NCBI RefSeq assembly: GCF_016107395.1
Contig: NZ_JAAIKO010000025.1
Span: 47,219-111,218, forward strand
Source of the DNA: Streptomyces fildesensis
GTDB lineage: Bacteria; Actinomycetota; Actinomycetes; Streptomycetales; Streptomycetaceae
Direction of reading: 5' to 3'
Length of the DNA stretch: 64,000 bases
Positions within the stretch are counted from its first letter, which is position 1. Each line of letters opens with the position of its first letter. Under the pieces are notes generated by a model. It had not been told where the DNA came from. It was given only the letters and a program-made list of their open reading frames with translations, and did not search any database. The translations under genes were made by a program, and so were the position numbers. Positions 25,120-34,182 of this stretch are shown here, one piece after another.

Positions 25120-26064
25120 TCATGCCGGTTCCCGCAGCAGCCGGGAGAGGGGAACGTCCGCGGTCACGGTGACCGCCGACGGGTCGAGATCCGCCGGCGC
25201 CGGCATGACGCTGCCCGGCAGCTGCACGGCGGCCGCCCCATGGGCGACGGCCGAGGCGAGGGCCGCCTCCCCGTCGCCGCCCGCGCCGAGGAACCCCGCC
25301 AACGAGGCGTCCCCGGCCCCGACGTTGCTGCGGACCACCGCGACCCGCGCCTGCCCGAAGTACGTACCGGAGTCGTCGACGAGCAGCTGGCCGTCCGCGC
25401 CGAGGCTGGCCAGCACCGCCCGCGCGCCCAGGGCGCGCAGTTCTCCCGCCGCCTTCACCACGTCGCCGACCGTCGTGAGCGGCCGGCCGACGGCCGCGGC
25501 CAGTTCCTCCGCGTTGGGCTTGACGACATCGGGGCGCATCGCGAGCGCGGCGAGCAGCGAGGGACCCGAGGTGTCGAGGGCGACGCGGGCGCCGGCCCGG
25601 TGCGCGCGGGCGACGAGTTCGGCGTACCACTCGGGCGGCAGCCCGCGCGGGAGGCTGCCGCAGCAGGCGATCCAGCGGGCGTCGGCGGACCGGGTGCCGA
25701 CCGCGTCGAGCAGTGCCTCCGACTCGGCGGCGGTGAGCGTGGGTCCGGCCGCGTTGAGCTTGGTCAGGGTCCCGTCCGGCTCGGCGACCGAGACGTTGAC
25801 CCGGGTCGAGCCGGCGATGCCGACTCCCGCGACCTCGATGCCCTGCTCCCCCAACAGCCGGCCGAGCAGCGCACCTTCGGGACCGCCGATCGGCAGCACG
25901 GCGACCGTGCGCCGCCCGGCGGCGGCCACCGCGCGCGAGACGTTGACGCCCTTGCCGCCGGGGTCGACCCGGTCGGCGGTGGCCCGCAGCACGGCCCCGC
26001 GCTCGAGCGCGGGGATCTCGTACGTACGGTCCAGGCTCGGATTCGGCGTGACGGTGACGATCAT
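25120..26064 (-). CDS. fruK: 1-phosphofructokinase
   Basis: A 314-aa PfkB-family kinase that converts fructose-1-phosphate to fructose-1,6-bisphosphate. The start VTVTPNPSLDRT, the PGGKGVNVSRAVAAAG loop (about 36-51) and the catalytic SNVGAGDASLAGFL (about 246-259, Asp base) are diagnostic. ATG 26064 overlaps the deoR stop by 4 bp, so the two are co-translated. It is followed by fruA, which supplies its substrate. Confidence 0.95.
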   Translation of the reverse strand: MIVTVTPNPSLDRTYEIPALERGAVLRATADRVDPGGKGVNVSRAVAAAGRRTVAVLPIGGPEGALLGRLLGEQGIEVAGVGIAGSTRVNVSVAEPDGTLTKLNAAGPTLTAAESEALLDAVGTRSADARWIACCGSLPRGLPPEWYAELVARAHRAGARVALDTSGPSLLAALAMRPDVVKPNAEELAAAVGRPLTTVGDVVKAAGELRALGARAVLASLGADGQLLVDDSGTYFGQARVAVVRSNVGAGDASLAGFLGAGGDGEAALASAVAHGAAAVQLPGSVMPAPADLDPSAVTVTADVPLSRLLREPA

Positions 26065-26822
26065 GCGCGTACTACTTCCGTGCCCGCGCTCTCGATCGCG
26101 CGGGCTGCTTCGGGGCTGAGTCCCTGGTCGGTGATGAGCAGGTCGACATGGGAGAGGTCTCCGAAGCGTGCGAAGTTCCGCTGTCCGTACTTCGAGGAGT
26201 CGGCGAGCAGCACGACGCGCCGCGCGGCGGCGATCATCGCCCGCTTCACGGCGGCTTCGGCGAGGTCGGGGGTGGTGAGCCCGCCCTCGGCGGAGAAGCC
26301 GTTCGCGGCGAGGAACAGCACGTCGGCGTGGATCTCGCTGTAGGCGCGCAGCGCCCACGCGTCCACCGCGGCGCGGGTGCGGTGCCGGAGCCGGCCGCCG
26401 ACGAGGTGCAGGGTGAGGTCCGGGTACTCCGACAGGCGCGCGGCGATCGGCAGGGCGTGCGTCACGACGGTGAGCCGTGAGTCGAGCGGGAGGACGGCGG
26501 CGAGCCGGGCCGCGGTGCTGCCCGCGTCCATGACGACGCTGCCCTCGGCGGGCAGTTCGGCCAGCGCGGCGCGCGCGATCCGGTCCTTCTCGTCGGCCGC
26601 CGTCGCCTCGCGCTCGGCGAGGTCGGGCTCGAAGTCGAGGCGCCCGGCCGGTATGGCCCCGCCGTGCACGCGCTGGATCAGTCCGGCCCGGTCGAGTGCC
26701 TTGAGATCGCGGCGGATCGTCTCCGGCGTGACGTCGAACTCCTCGGCCAGCGAGGGGACGTCGACGCTTCCGAGATCGCGGGCCCGCCGCAGGATCTCTT
26801 GCTGCCGCTCCGGGGCGTACAT
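26061..26822 (-). CDS. fruR: DeoR-family repressor of the fructose operon
   Basis: A 253-aa DeoR regulator. The N-terminal HTH_DeoR (about 3-57, with EEFDVTPETIRRDLKALDRAG) is followed by a phosphosugar-sensing domain with VVMDAGSTAARLA and GGRLRHRTRAAVD. ATG 26822 follows GGAGG; an ATG at 26843 is also in frame. As first gene of deoR-fruK-fruA it presumably represses the operon, with fructose-1-phosphate as inducer. The AT-rich tract at about 26885-26906 could be its operator. Confidence 0.88.
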   Translation of the reverse strand: MYAPERQQEILRRARDLGSVDVPSLAEEFDVTPETIRRDLKALDRAGLIQRVHGGAIPAGRLDFEPDLAEREATAADEKDRIARAALAELPAEGSVVMDAGSTAARLAAVLPLDSRLTVVTHALPIAARLSEYPDLTLHLVGGRLRHRTRAAVDAWALRAYSEIHADVLFLAANGFSAEGGLTTPDLAEAAVKRAMIAAARRVVLLADSSKYGQRNFARFGDLSHVDLLITDQGLSPEAARAIESAGTEVVRA

Positions 26823-26988
26823 GTGGTTTTGCCTCCGCCTCATGCCCGAGTGTGTTGCTATGCCGTCACCGTACGCACGGTTCGACCGAAAGTAAAAACA
26901 AACAGGCATGCGGCGGATTCATTCGGACATAGGCGGGACGTCATGGCCAGGAAGGGGGCGATGGATCCCGGACCGGGTCCGGACATGG

Positions 26989-27057
26989 CCGAACCCCGGC
27001 GCGGGGGGGGTTGCGCCGAGGTTCGGGTTCAGGGGCGGCGGGGACGGACCCCGCCGC
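26989..27057 (-). terminator. tandem terminator hairpins after hrdD
   Basis: Two GC-rich hairpins lie just past the hrdD stop: GCGGCGGGG/CCCCGCCGC (27035-27057) and a 14-bp stem with one mismatch (26989-27002 with 27013-27026). Confidence 0.7.
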
Positions 27058-27060
27058 GGG

Positions 27061-28056
27061 TCAGGCGGCCTCGTACTCCAGGCCCGTGTCGCGGGCCATG
27101 CGCTTGAGGTCTGCCAGGGCGTGCTTCTCGATCTGCCGGATGCGCTCACGCGTCAGGCCGTGCTGCTTGCCGACCTCGGTCAGCGTCCGCTCGCGGCCGT
27201 CCTCGATACCGTACCGGGACCGGATGATCGAAGCCGTGCGTTCGTCGAGTCGGCCGATGAGCTCTTCGAGCTCCTCTCGGCGCAGCATGACGAGGACGGA
27301 CTGCTCGGGAGAGGCGGCGGCGCCGTCCTCCACGAGATCCCCGAACTCGGTCTCGCCGTCCGCGTCCACGGACATGTTCAGGCTGACCGGGTCACGGGCC
27401 CAGTCGAGCACGTCATGCACGCGGGACGGCGTCGAGTCCAGCTCGGCGGCGATCTCCTCGTGCTCCGGGTCGCGCCCGTGCTCACGGTTGAACTCCCGCT
27501 GCACACGCCGGATCCGGCCCAGCTCCTCCACCAGGTGGACGGGGAGCCGGATGGTGCGGGACTGGTCGGCGATGGAGCGCGTGATGGCCTGGCGGATCCA
27601 CCAGGTCGCGTACGTGGAGAACTTGAAGCCCTTGGCGTAGTCGAACTTCTCGACGGCGCGCACCAGGCCCGCGTTCCCCTCCTGGATGAGGTCGAGCAGC
27701 GGAAGACCGCTGCGCGGGTAGCGGCGGGCGACCGCTACGACGAGGCGCAGATTGGAGCGGATGAAGACGTCCTTGGCGCGGTCGCCGATGGCGACCAGCG
27801 CCTCCAGCTCCTCGCGATCGGCACCAGCCCCGGCACCTTCGACGAGCTGGGAGTCACCGGAGAGTATGCGCTCGGCGTAGACGCCGGCCTCGATCTCCCG
27901 GGACAGTTCGACTTCCTGCGCAGCGTCGAGCAGCGGCGTACGAGCGATCTCGTCGAGGTACATACCGACGAGGTCGCGGTCTGCGGCTTCCCCGCCAACG
28001 GCGCGGACGCTGCTGCTCCCGCCTGCGGAACGACGGGCGACGGCACGGGTTGCCAT
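27061..28056 (-). CDS. hrdD: RNA polymerase principal-like sigma factor HrdD
   Basis: A 331-aa group 2 sigma-70. The N-terminus MATRAVARR and DLVGMYLDEIARTPLLDAA (region 1.2, about 28-46) match HrdD. Regions 2.1-2.4 follow, with RLVVAVARRYPRSGLPLLDL and KGFKFSTYATWWIRQAITR, then region 3 (RIRRVQREFNREHGRDP) and region 4 (LTEVGKQHGLTRERIRQIE). ATG 28056 has GGGAG upstream. The fru operon close by matches the usual Streptomyces order. A sigma-R type promoter lies upstream, consistent with known oxidative-stress induction of hrdD. Confidence 0.93.
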   Translation of the reverse strand: MATRAVARRSAGGSSSVRAVGGEAADRDLVGMYLDEIARTPLLDAAQEVELSREIEAGVYAERILSGDSQLVEGAGAGADREELEALVAIGDRAKDVFIRSNLRLVVAVARRYPRSGLPLLDLIQEGNAGLVRAVEKFDYAKGFKFSTYATWWIRQAITRSIADQSRTIRLPVHLVEELGRIRRVQREFNREHGRDPEHEEIAAELDSTPSRVHDVLDWARDPVSLNMSVDADGETEFGDLVEDGAAASPEQSVLVMLRREELEELIGRLDERTASIIRSRYGIEDGRERTLTEVGKQHGLTRERIRQIEKHALADLKRMARDTGLEYEAA

Positions 28057-28142
28057 GCGTGCTCCCTTGCGAAGGTTCGGTCGGGTGTCGGTTGGAGCGG
28101 GACTCTTGATGCTGCCCTTCGGCTGCCCGCTCTGATCTGGAT

Positions 28143-28168
28143 AACGACTGGAATCCGGACACAATTCC
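28143..28168 (-). promoter_or_regulatory. sigma-R type promoter of hrdD
   Basis: On the minus strand the sequence is GGAAT (28168-28164), exactly 18 bp, then GTT (28145-28143), the sigma-R consensus GGAAT-N18-GTT. It lies about 87 bp upstream of the hrdD start. A sigma-R-dependent hrdD promoter is known in S. coelicolor. Confidence 0.8.
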
Positions 28169-28570
28169 CCTGTCGATCACTGATTTTCGCGATCTTGCAG
28201 TATCCTGTGCCGCCACACAGCGAGGCGCAGCGCTGTGGGTGGCCGGGAAGCCCAGGTCAGGGCCGGTCGCGGGGCGATCCGGGGCCTTGGCGGACTTCCA
28301 CGGCCGCTGTGCCCGTGAGACGCCGCTCACATCCGTGGCCCGTGACCGGCATCCGGTGTCGGCATCCACTGGCACCGTCCGCCGTCACTGTCCGCTGTCG
28401 GGTCCCGCGCCCGGGCTTCGCCGCCCGTGGCTGCTCTCCTACCCACAAGACGGCCCGTACCGCATATTGGTTGCCCAAACAGGCGAAGAAGCCCTGAATG
28501 ACCCTGGTCCCCGGGACCTAGGTCCCCAGCCCGTTACGCCCCAATGGCACCCCGGCCTACCGTCGGCCCC
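28169..28570. other. intergenic region, hrdD / questin-oxidase-like gene
   Basis: No convincing ORF on either strand. The left part probably carries further hrdD promoters. A perfect 14-bp palindrome GGGACCTAGGTCCC (28513-28526) lies 45 bp upstream of the + strand gene and is a candidate operator for it. Confidence 0.5.
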
Positions 28571-29749
28571 ATGGAACCCAGGCGTACGACCGACACGACC
28601 GGCGTCCTCGACGAGGCCCTCCAGCGACTGCACTCCACCGGCCCGGAATTCAACGGCTGGCTGACGAACCACGGCCCGATGGCCGTCGAGGCCCTGGTCC
28701 GGGGCGGCCACGCCGCCGAGGTCCACCGCTGGCTGGACTACTACCGCACCAAACTGGAGGATCCGCCGCGCCCCACCGAGCCGATCACCGCCGGCGGCTG
28801 GCAGGAGGCGCTCGGCGATCCGCGCAGGACCGCCGACTGGACGGAGTACTTCGTCCGCGAGACGAGCGAACGCCCGTGGCGCGACGTGCTGGCGCAGTGG
28901 TGGCCGCGGCTGCTTCCCGGGATCGCCGCCGGCGCCACCCATCCGGTGATCCGCGTCGGTCACGCCGTCCGCACCCTGCTCGCCGATGAGGCGGACAGGT
29001 CAGGCGCGGCAGGCAGGCCAGGCGGGGCAGGCGGGTCAGGCGGGTCAGGCGGGTCAGGCGGGTCAGGCAGCAACGGGCAAGCGGTCGCGGCCGACGGCCC
29101 CCGGCTCGCCGAACTCGCCCACGGGCTCGGTTATTGGGCGGCCCGCAGCCTCCCGACACCCGGCCTCGCGCCGCTGTCCGGCACGGCCGCCCCGGCCGAG
29201 GCCCTGGACGGCGTCCCGCCGATAGCCGGCCAGGGGTCGGGGTACCGGGACGGCATCGCCCTGCTCGCCGACACCCCTGGCTGGACGGCGGCCAGCGCCT
29301 CGCTCCGCGCGCCCGCCACCCCGGACGAGGCCCGGGACCTGCTCGCCGAGCTGGTCAGGGCGGCCACGTACCGCTACGCCGCCTACGGCCACCAGAACCC
29401 GGTCATGCTGGTGCACGCCGCGACAGCGCCCAACGCCGTGCTGCGCACCCTCCCCGCGCTGCCGTCCGAACTGTGGGTGCCGAGCCTGGGCGCGGCCTGG
29501 GCGGCCGGCGCGGCCGTGACCGCGCTCTACTCGCCCACCGCGCCCACTCCCGCCGCCGGACTGCCCGAGCCCCCGGCCGGATCCGTGGCCGAGGCCTCCG
29601 AGGAACTCTTCGCGCGGGCGGTCCGGCACGGCGACGAGCACACGGTGAAGTTCGCCGACACCGCACTCGACGTGGCCGCCGCCACCGGCAGTACGGTCGC
29701 TCTCGTGGCAGCCGTCCGGGCGACCGAGCTGATCGAGCCCGCCCTGTAA
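28571..29749 (+). CDS. questin oxidase-like (DUF4243) family protein
   Basis: A 392-aa protein with the DUF4243/questin oxidase signature near the N-terminus (GPEFNGWLTNHGPMAVEAL, about 21-39) and conserved WLDYY; further on are HPVIRVGHAVRTL (about 119-131), ATYRYAAYGHQNPVMLVHA and the C-terminal RHGDEHTVKFADTAL. The fungal relative performs Baeyer-Villiger cleavage of an anthraquinone; the bacterial role is unknown. ATG 28571 is preferred over 28544. A 9-bp tandem repeat (about 29029-29067) encodes a GGSGGSGGS linker. Confidence 0.78.
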   Translation: MEPRRTTDTTGVLDEALQRLHSTGPEFNGWLTNHGPMAVEALVRGGHAAEVHRWLDYYRTKLEDPPRPTEPITAGGWQEALGDPRRTADWTEYFVRETSERPWRDVLAQWWPRLLPGIAAGATHPVIRVGHAVRTLLADEADRSGAAGRPGGAGGSGGSGGSGGSGSNGQAVAADGPRLAELAHGLGYWAARSLPTPGLAPLSGTAAPAEALDGVPPIAGQGSGYRDGIALLADTPGWTAASASLRAPATPDEARDLLAELVRAATYRYAAYGHQNPVMLVHAATAPNAVLRTLPALPSELWVPSLGAAWAAGAAVTALYSPTAPTPAAGLPEPPAGSVAEASEELFARAVRHGDEHTVKFADTALDVAAATGSTVALVAAVRATELIEPAL

Positions 29750-29785
29750 CGGACCCCACGACCCCAGGACCCCATGCGCGGGCAT

Positions 29786-29823
29786 GGCGGGGGTTCTCCG
29801 GAGTCCACTCCGGGCGCCCCCGC
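29786..29823 (+). terminator. hairpin terminator after the questin-oxidase-like gene
   Basis: GGCGGGGG ... CCCCCGCC outer arms with an inner CCGGAGT/ACTCCGG stem, about 40 bp after the stop codon. Confidence 0.6.
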
Positions 29824-29887
29824 CTTTCGTTTACGCTCGACGGCGCCCAGCTCTCGCGCCCGATCAGCTGAACGGAAGCCACCCACC

Positions 29888-30511
29888 ATGCTCGTACGCC
29901 GCCTCCTGATCGGATCGGCCGTCCTGGCCGGCACCGTCACCCTCGCCGCCTGCGGTTCCGGGGACGGCGGCGGCACGAAGCCCACTTCTCCCGCCTCCAC
30001 CCCGGCCTCCGCCACCGCCGCCGCTCCCGTTCCCGTCACCGGCGGCGCGCCCTGGCCCGCGCCCGCGGACGCCTCCGCCCGCGCCAAGGTGGCCGGACTG
30101 CCGATGCTGGGCGCCGAGGGCCAGGTGCTGCACATCCACAGCCACGTGGACGTACTGGTCAACGGCAGGTCCCTGGTGGTGCCCGCCGACATCGGCATCG
30201 ACCTGGAGCAGCAGAAGATCAGCCCACTGCACACCCACGACACGACCGGCATCGTCCACATCGAGTCGCCGGTGCAGGCCGACTTCACCCTCGGCCAGTT
30301 CATGACCGAGTGGAACGTGCCGCTCACCAAGGACCGGCTCGGCCCTCTGAGGACCGGCGGCGGCAAGGAGCTGCACGTCTACGTCAACGGCAAGGAGCAG
30401 AGCGGCGATCCGGCCGCCGTCAAGCTCACCGCGCACGCGGAGATCGCCATCGTCTACGGCAAGCCCGGCACGGAGGTGCCGTCGGCCTACGCCTTCCCCG
30501 CGGGCGTCTGA
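29888..30511 (+). CDS. secreted lipoprotein, unknown function
   Basis: A 207-aa protein with a lipoprotein signal: RR at residues 4-5, a hydrophobic core and lipobox LAAC (Cys about 22), then a Ser/Thr/Pro linker. The mature domain has a His-rich stretch (VLHIHSHVDVLVNG, then SPLHTHDTTGIVHIES) that may bind metal, and a late KELHVYVNGKEQ. ATG 29888 follows GGAAGCCACCC. The His pattern suggests a copper or other metal site, but this is inference. Confidence 0.82.
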   Translation: MLVRRLLIGSAVLAGTVTLAACGSGDGGGTKPTSPASTPASATAAAPVPVTGGAPWPAPADASARAKVAGLPMLGAEGQVLHIHSHVDVLVNGRSLVVPADIGIDLEQQKISPLHTHDTTGIVHIESPVQADFTLGQFMTEWNVPLTKDRLGPLRTGGGKELHVYVNGKEQSGDPAAVKLTAHAEIAIVYGKPGTEVPSAYAFPAGV

Positions 30512-30567
30512 CCGTCGGAGAACCCTTGGCGGCGCCCCTTTGACGGCGACCGTTCGACAGCCGGCAC

Positions 30568-30611
30568 AGGAAGGGCCCCGCCTCCGGTTGTCCGGAGACG
30601 GGGCCCTTCCT
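30568..30611. terminator. strong convergent terminator
   Basis: AGGAAGGGCCCCG ... CGGGGCCCTTCCT (13-bp outer arms) with an inner CTCCGG/CCGGAG stem and TTGT loop. It lies between the lipoprotein gene (+) and the MFS gene (-). Confidence 0.85.
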
Positions 30612-30673
30612 GGTTCCGCGTACTGACTTACTGCGTACTACTGACTACTGCTGACCACGGGTGTGGATCCTGA

Positions 30674-32212
30674 TCAGTGAACGATGACCGGGATCGGCAG
30701 GCCCTCGGCCATCTCGTCCTCCAGGCTCTGGCCCGAGACCTCGCTGCCGGGGACGCCCGTGTTGATGAACGTCGCCGCGATGAGGGCCGCGAGCACCAGT
30801 GCGCCGAAGGCCCACCAGATCGCTGTGGAGAAGCCGTGCACGGCCGCCTCGTTCGCGAAGCCCACCTTGCCGAGCTTCCCGGCGGAGGCCAGGTTGGACG
30901 CGGCCCACGTGGTGGTGGCGCTGGCGGCGATGGTGTTCAGCAGCGCGGTGCCGATGGAGCCACCGACCTGCTGCGAGGTGTTGACCATCGCGGAAGCGAT
31001 TCCGGAGTCGCGCGGCTGGACGCCGTGCGTCGCCAGGCTCATGGCCGGCATGAAGGCCGAACCCATGCCGAGACCCATCAGGACCAGGCCCGGCAGGACG
31101 ATGCCCGCGTAGTTCGGGGTGGTCGAGATCTGGGTGAGGATCAGCATGCCGACGGAGGCGACCAGGAAGCCCGGTGCCATCAGCATGCGCGGCGGCACAC
31201 GGAGCATGAGCCGGGTGCCGATCTGCGTGGAACCGACGATCATGCCCGCGACCATGGGCAGGAACGCGAACCCGGACTTCATCGCCGAGTAGCCCAGGAT
31301 GTTCTGCAGGTAGAACGTCAGGAACAGGAACAGACCGAACATGCCGATGATCGCGATACCGAGCGACAGGTAGACGCCGCCACGGTTGCGGTCGGAGATG
31401 ACGCGCAGCGGGAGCAGTGGCGCCTTCGCGCGGCTCTCGTAGAACACGAACGCCGCGAGCAGCACGACGGACGCGATCAGCAGGGCGATCGTCTTGGTGG
31501 AGCTCCAGCCGTCCTCGGCCGCGACGGTGAAGCCGTAGACCAGGGAGACCAGACCCAGGGTGGAAAGGATCACGCCGGGGATGTCGAGGCGGTTCGGGTT
31601 ACGCGAACCGGCCGGCTCGTGCACCACCAGGTAGGCGCCGATGGCGGCGACGACCGCGAAGGCGATGTTGACGAAGAGCGTCCAGCGCCAGTTCAGGAAC
31701 TCGGTGAGGACACCGCCGAGGATCAGACCCACAGCGGCACCGGCACCGGCGATGGCACCGTAGACACCGAACGCCTTGGCACGTTCCTTGGCATCGGTGA
31801 ACAGCACCGCGAGCAGCGACAGGGCGGCCGGCGCGAGCAGTGCGCCGAACGCACCCTGCAGGGCGCGGGCGCCGAGCAACATGCCGGTGTTGACGGCCGC
31901 GCCACCGATCGCGGAGGCGGCGGCGAAGCCGAGCAGACCGACGATGAAGGCGTTCTTACGGCCGAACAGGTCGGAGATACGGCCACCGAAGAGCAGCAGT
32001 CCACCGAACGCGAGGCTGTAGGCCGTGATGACCCACTGCTTGTTGGCGTCGGAGATGCCGAGGTCCGTCTGGGCGGAGGGAAGGGCGATGTTCACGATGG
32101 TCGCGTCGAGCACGACCATCAGCTGAGCGATCGCGATGAATATGAGTGCTTTCCAGCGCCGGGGATCCGGCTGCAGTGTCTTGTCGGGCATAGCAGGCAT
32201 AGCTGTACTCAC
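30674..32212 (-). CDS. DHA2-type MFS drug:proton antiporter (EmrB/QacA-like)
   Basis: A 512-aa 14-TM exporter. The signature LMVVLDATIVNIALPSAQ (motif D1, about 31-48), GGRISDLFGRKNAF (motif A, about 76-89), WRWTLFVNIA and the motif C region IAGAGAAVGLILGG mark the EmrB/QacA subfamily. The frame starts GTG 32212, with in-frame ATGs at 32200 and 32191; none has a convincing ribosome site, so the start is unsure by up to 7 codons. It is 45 bp downstream of the tetR gene on the same strand and is probably its target. Confidence 0.9.
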   Translation of the reverse strand: MSTAMPAMPDKTLQPDPRRWKALIFIAIAQLMVVLDATIVNIALPSAQTDLGISDANKQWVITAYSLAFGGLLLFGGRISDLFGRKNAFIVGLLGFAAASAIGGAAVNTGMLLGARALQGAFGALLAPAALSLLAVLFTDAKERAKAFGVYGAIAGAGAAVGLILGGVLTEFLNWRWTLFVNIAFAVVAAIGAYLVVHEPAGSRNPNRLDIPGVILSTLGLVSLVYGFTVAAEDGWSSTKTIALLIASVVLLAAFVFYESRAKAPLLPLRVISDRNRGGVYLSLGIAIIGMFGLFLFLTFYLQNILGYSAMKSGFAFLPMVAGMIVGSTQIGTRLMLRVPPRMLMAPGFLVASVGMLILTQISTTPNYAGIVLPGLVLMGLGMGSAFMPAMSLATHGVQPRDSGIASAMVNTSQQVGGSIGTALLNTIAASATTTWAASNLASAGKLGKVGFANEAAVHGFSTAIWWAFGALVLAALIAATFINTGVPGSEVSGQSLEDEMAEGLPIPVIVH

Positions 32213-32257
32213 TAAGGGTGCGGAGGGGCAGGAAATGGGGACGTTTGTGGGAATTCG

Positions 32258-32902
32258 TCAGCGCTGCTGCTGCAGGTCCTCCAACGTCACGGCGGCGCCC
32301 GGTAGCGCCGACCACGCCGGGGCGCGCAGCCCATCGAGGAAGATCTGCAGGTGACGGTGCACGAACCGGTCCATGTCCATGCACGCCTTACCGGGCAGCG
32401 GTCGCGTGAGCTGCGTGATCGCAACCATCAGGTCACCGACGGCGATGTCGGTGCGGAGTTGGCCAGAGGTTCGCGCTCTGTCCATTATGTCCTCGATCGA
32501 GCGATTCAGCCGGTCACGAGCCGCGAAGATCGCCGGATCGTTCCCGTCGAAGGCCTCGGAGAGCATCGGGCACAGCGCGCCGACCCGGTCCTCCGCCGAT
32601 TCGAAGACGAAGCGCCGCAGGGCCTCGAAGGCGTCGGGCTCCTGTGCGACCGCGGCCTCGGTCCGCTCGGTGATCCGCGCCATCACCGACAGGACCACCT
32701 CCCGGACGAGTTCGGCCCGGTCCGCGAAGTGCCGGTAGAGCGTGGCGTTGCCGACTCCGGCGCGGCGCGCGACCTCGTCCAGCGGGACCTCGGCCCCGTG
32801 CTCGACGAAGGCTTCGCGCGCGGCGGCGACGATCCGCTCCCGGTTGCGCGAGGCATCTGCCCGCAACCGGGGGGATCGCGATTTCACGGCGCTGCCGACC
32901 AC
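32258..32902 (-). CDS. TetR-family regulator of the adjacent MFS exporter
   Basis: A 214-aa TetR protein. The HTH spans about residues 18-64 (DEVARRAGVGNATLYRHFADR), and the C-terminal half is an all-helical ligand domain. The start is GTG 32902 with AAGGAG at 7 nt. Two matching palindromes lie upstream (32942-32960 and 32983-32999), fitting autoregulation together with the downstream MFS exporter. Confidence 0.9.
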   Translation of the reverse strand: MVGSAVKSRSPRLRADASRNRERIVAAAREAFVEHGAEVPLDEVARRAGVGNATLYRHFADRAELVREVVLSVMARITERTEAAVAQEPDAFEALRRFVFESAEDRVGALCPMLSEAFDGNDPAIFAARDRLNRSIEDIMDRARTSGQLRTDIAVGDLMVAITQLTRPLPGKACMDMDRFVHRHLQIFLDGLRAPAWSALPGAAVTLEDLQQQR

Positions 32903-32941
32903 CGGACACTCCTTCTGGCGAAAGGGGAAGGTGAAGGTGAA

Positions 32942-32999
32942 GCGGGGAATCAGTCCCCGCTTCGCTCTGACACCAGACTAAACGGGGAGATGGTCCCCG
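32942..32999. promoter_or_regulatory. pair of palindromic operators, CGGGGA-N5-TCCCCG
   Basis: Two copies of the same palindrome, GCGGGGA-N5-TCCCCGC (32942-32960) and CGGGGA-N5-TCCCCG (32983-32999), are centred 40 bp apart (about 4 helical turns). They flank the likely promoter of the TetR-MFS operon, with TAGTCT as a possible -10. They are good candidates for TetR operators. Confidence 0.65.
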
Positions 33000-33142
33000 G
33001 ATATTTCGGGTCCCCTGTGTGACCTGCGACACATTCCGGATCAACGTCCGCGACCAGGCGGCGAACGGCCGGTCGCGAGCCGTCCGGAGCGCTTTCCCGC
33101 ACTTTCATTGAATCTTCAAGAAGTGGACATAGGATGGACAGC

Positions 33143-33616
33143 ATGAAATGGCTGACGGAAGAAGAGCAGGCCTCCTGGCGCGCGTATGTGCACGCCACGA
33201 CGCTCCTGGAGGACCACCTCGACCGGCAGCTGCAGCGCGACGCCGGCATGCCGCACATGTACTACGCGCTGCTGACCACGCTCTCCGACGCCCCCACCCG
33301 CCGGATGCGGATGACCGAACTGGCGCAGCAGACGAAGATCACCCGCTCCCGGCTCTCGCACGCCGTCACCCGGCTGGAGAAGAACGGCTGGATCGCCCGC
33401 GAGGACTGCCCCTCCGACCGTCGAGGTCAGATGGCCGTGCTCACCGACGAAGGGTACGCGGTGCTGGTGCGGACCGCGCCAGGACACGTCACGGCCGTCC
33501 GCTCGGCGATCTTCGACCGGCTCACCCCCGAGCAGGTCCAGCAGCTGGGCGAGATCTCCCGCATCATCGCCGAGGGCCTGCAACCGGAAGGCGCCGACCT
33601 GCCCTGGCTGCGGTGA
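33143..33616 (+). CDS. MarR-family transcriptional regulator
   Basis: A 157-aa MarR regulator with a winged HTH: MTELAQQTKITRSRLSHAVTRLEKNGWI (about 60-87) and the wing DRRGQMAVLTDEG (about 95-107). ATG 33143 is preferred because AGGATGGA precedes it at 4-5 nt; ATG 33134 would add 3 residues. The ligand and targets are unknown. Confidence 0.9.
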   Translation: MKWLTEEEQASWRAYVHATTLLEDHLDRQLQRDAGMPHMYYALLTTLSDAPTRRMRMTELAQQTKITRSRLSHAVTRLEKNGWIAREDCPSDRRGQMAVLTDEGYAVLVRTAPGHVTAVRSAIFDRLTPEQVQQLGEISRIIAEGLQPEGADLPWLR

Positions 33617-33699
33617 GCCAAGGCGGATCGGCGCCTGTCGGAAAGCCAGGAGCGGGTCCGTGGGAACCGCTCGGTCATGCAACCGGCTGACTACGCCAC

Positions 33700-34116
33700 C
33701 TACTCCACGACGATCTCGACGGTGATGTTCCCGCGGGTCGCCTTCGAGTACGGGCACACACCGTGCGCCTGCTCGACCAGCTTGCGGCCGATCTCGCCCT
33801 CCAGCTCCGCGGGCAGCTCCACGCGCAGCGTGACGGCGAGCTCGAAGCCGCCGTTCGCGGCATCGGCGCCTATGCCTACCTCGGCGGTCACCGAAACGTC
33901 CTTGGTGTCGACCTTCGCCTCACGCCCCACGAGCCCGAGCGCGCTGGAGAAGCACGCCGCGTAGCCGGCCGCGAAGAGCTGCTCGGGGTTGGTGCCCTTG
34001 CCGTTCCCGCCCAGGGCCGGCGGCATGGCCAGCTGCAGGTCCAGCTGACCGTCCGAGCTCACGGCCCGGCCGTCGCGTCCATTGGCCGTGGCCACAGCGG
34101 TGTACAGCGCACTCAT
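33700..34116 (-). CDS. ohr: organic hydroperoxide resistance protein Ohr
   Basis: A 138-aa Ohr/OsmC-family peroxidase that reduces organic hydroperoxides with a Cys pair. The first Cys is in FAAGYAACFSSAL and the second in EQAHGVCPYSKATRGN; the conserved GTNPEQLF precedes the first. ATG 34116 has GGAGAGGG at 9 nt. It diverges from the ohrR-like gene with a shared operator between them. Confidence 0.93.
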   Translation of the reverse strand: MSALYTAVATANGRDGRAVSSDGQLDLQLAMPPALGGNGKGTNPEQLFAAGYAACFSSALGLVGREAKVDTKDVSVTAEVGIGADAANGGFELAVTLRVELPAELEGEIGRKLVEQAHGVCPYSKATRGNITVEIVVE

Positions 34117-34182
34117 CGGAACCATCCCTCTCCACACTTCACGGCCCGGTTGCCCCGGGCCGCGCTCAGCACTACTAGAGCA

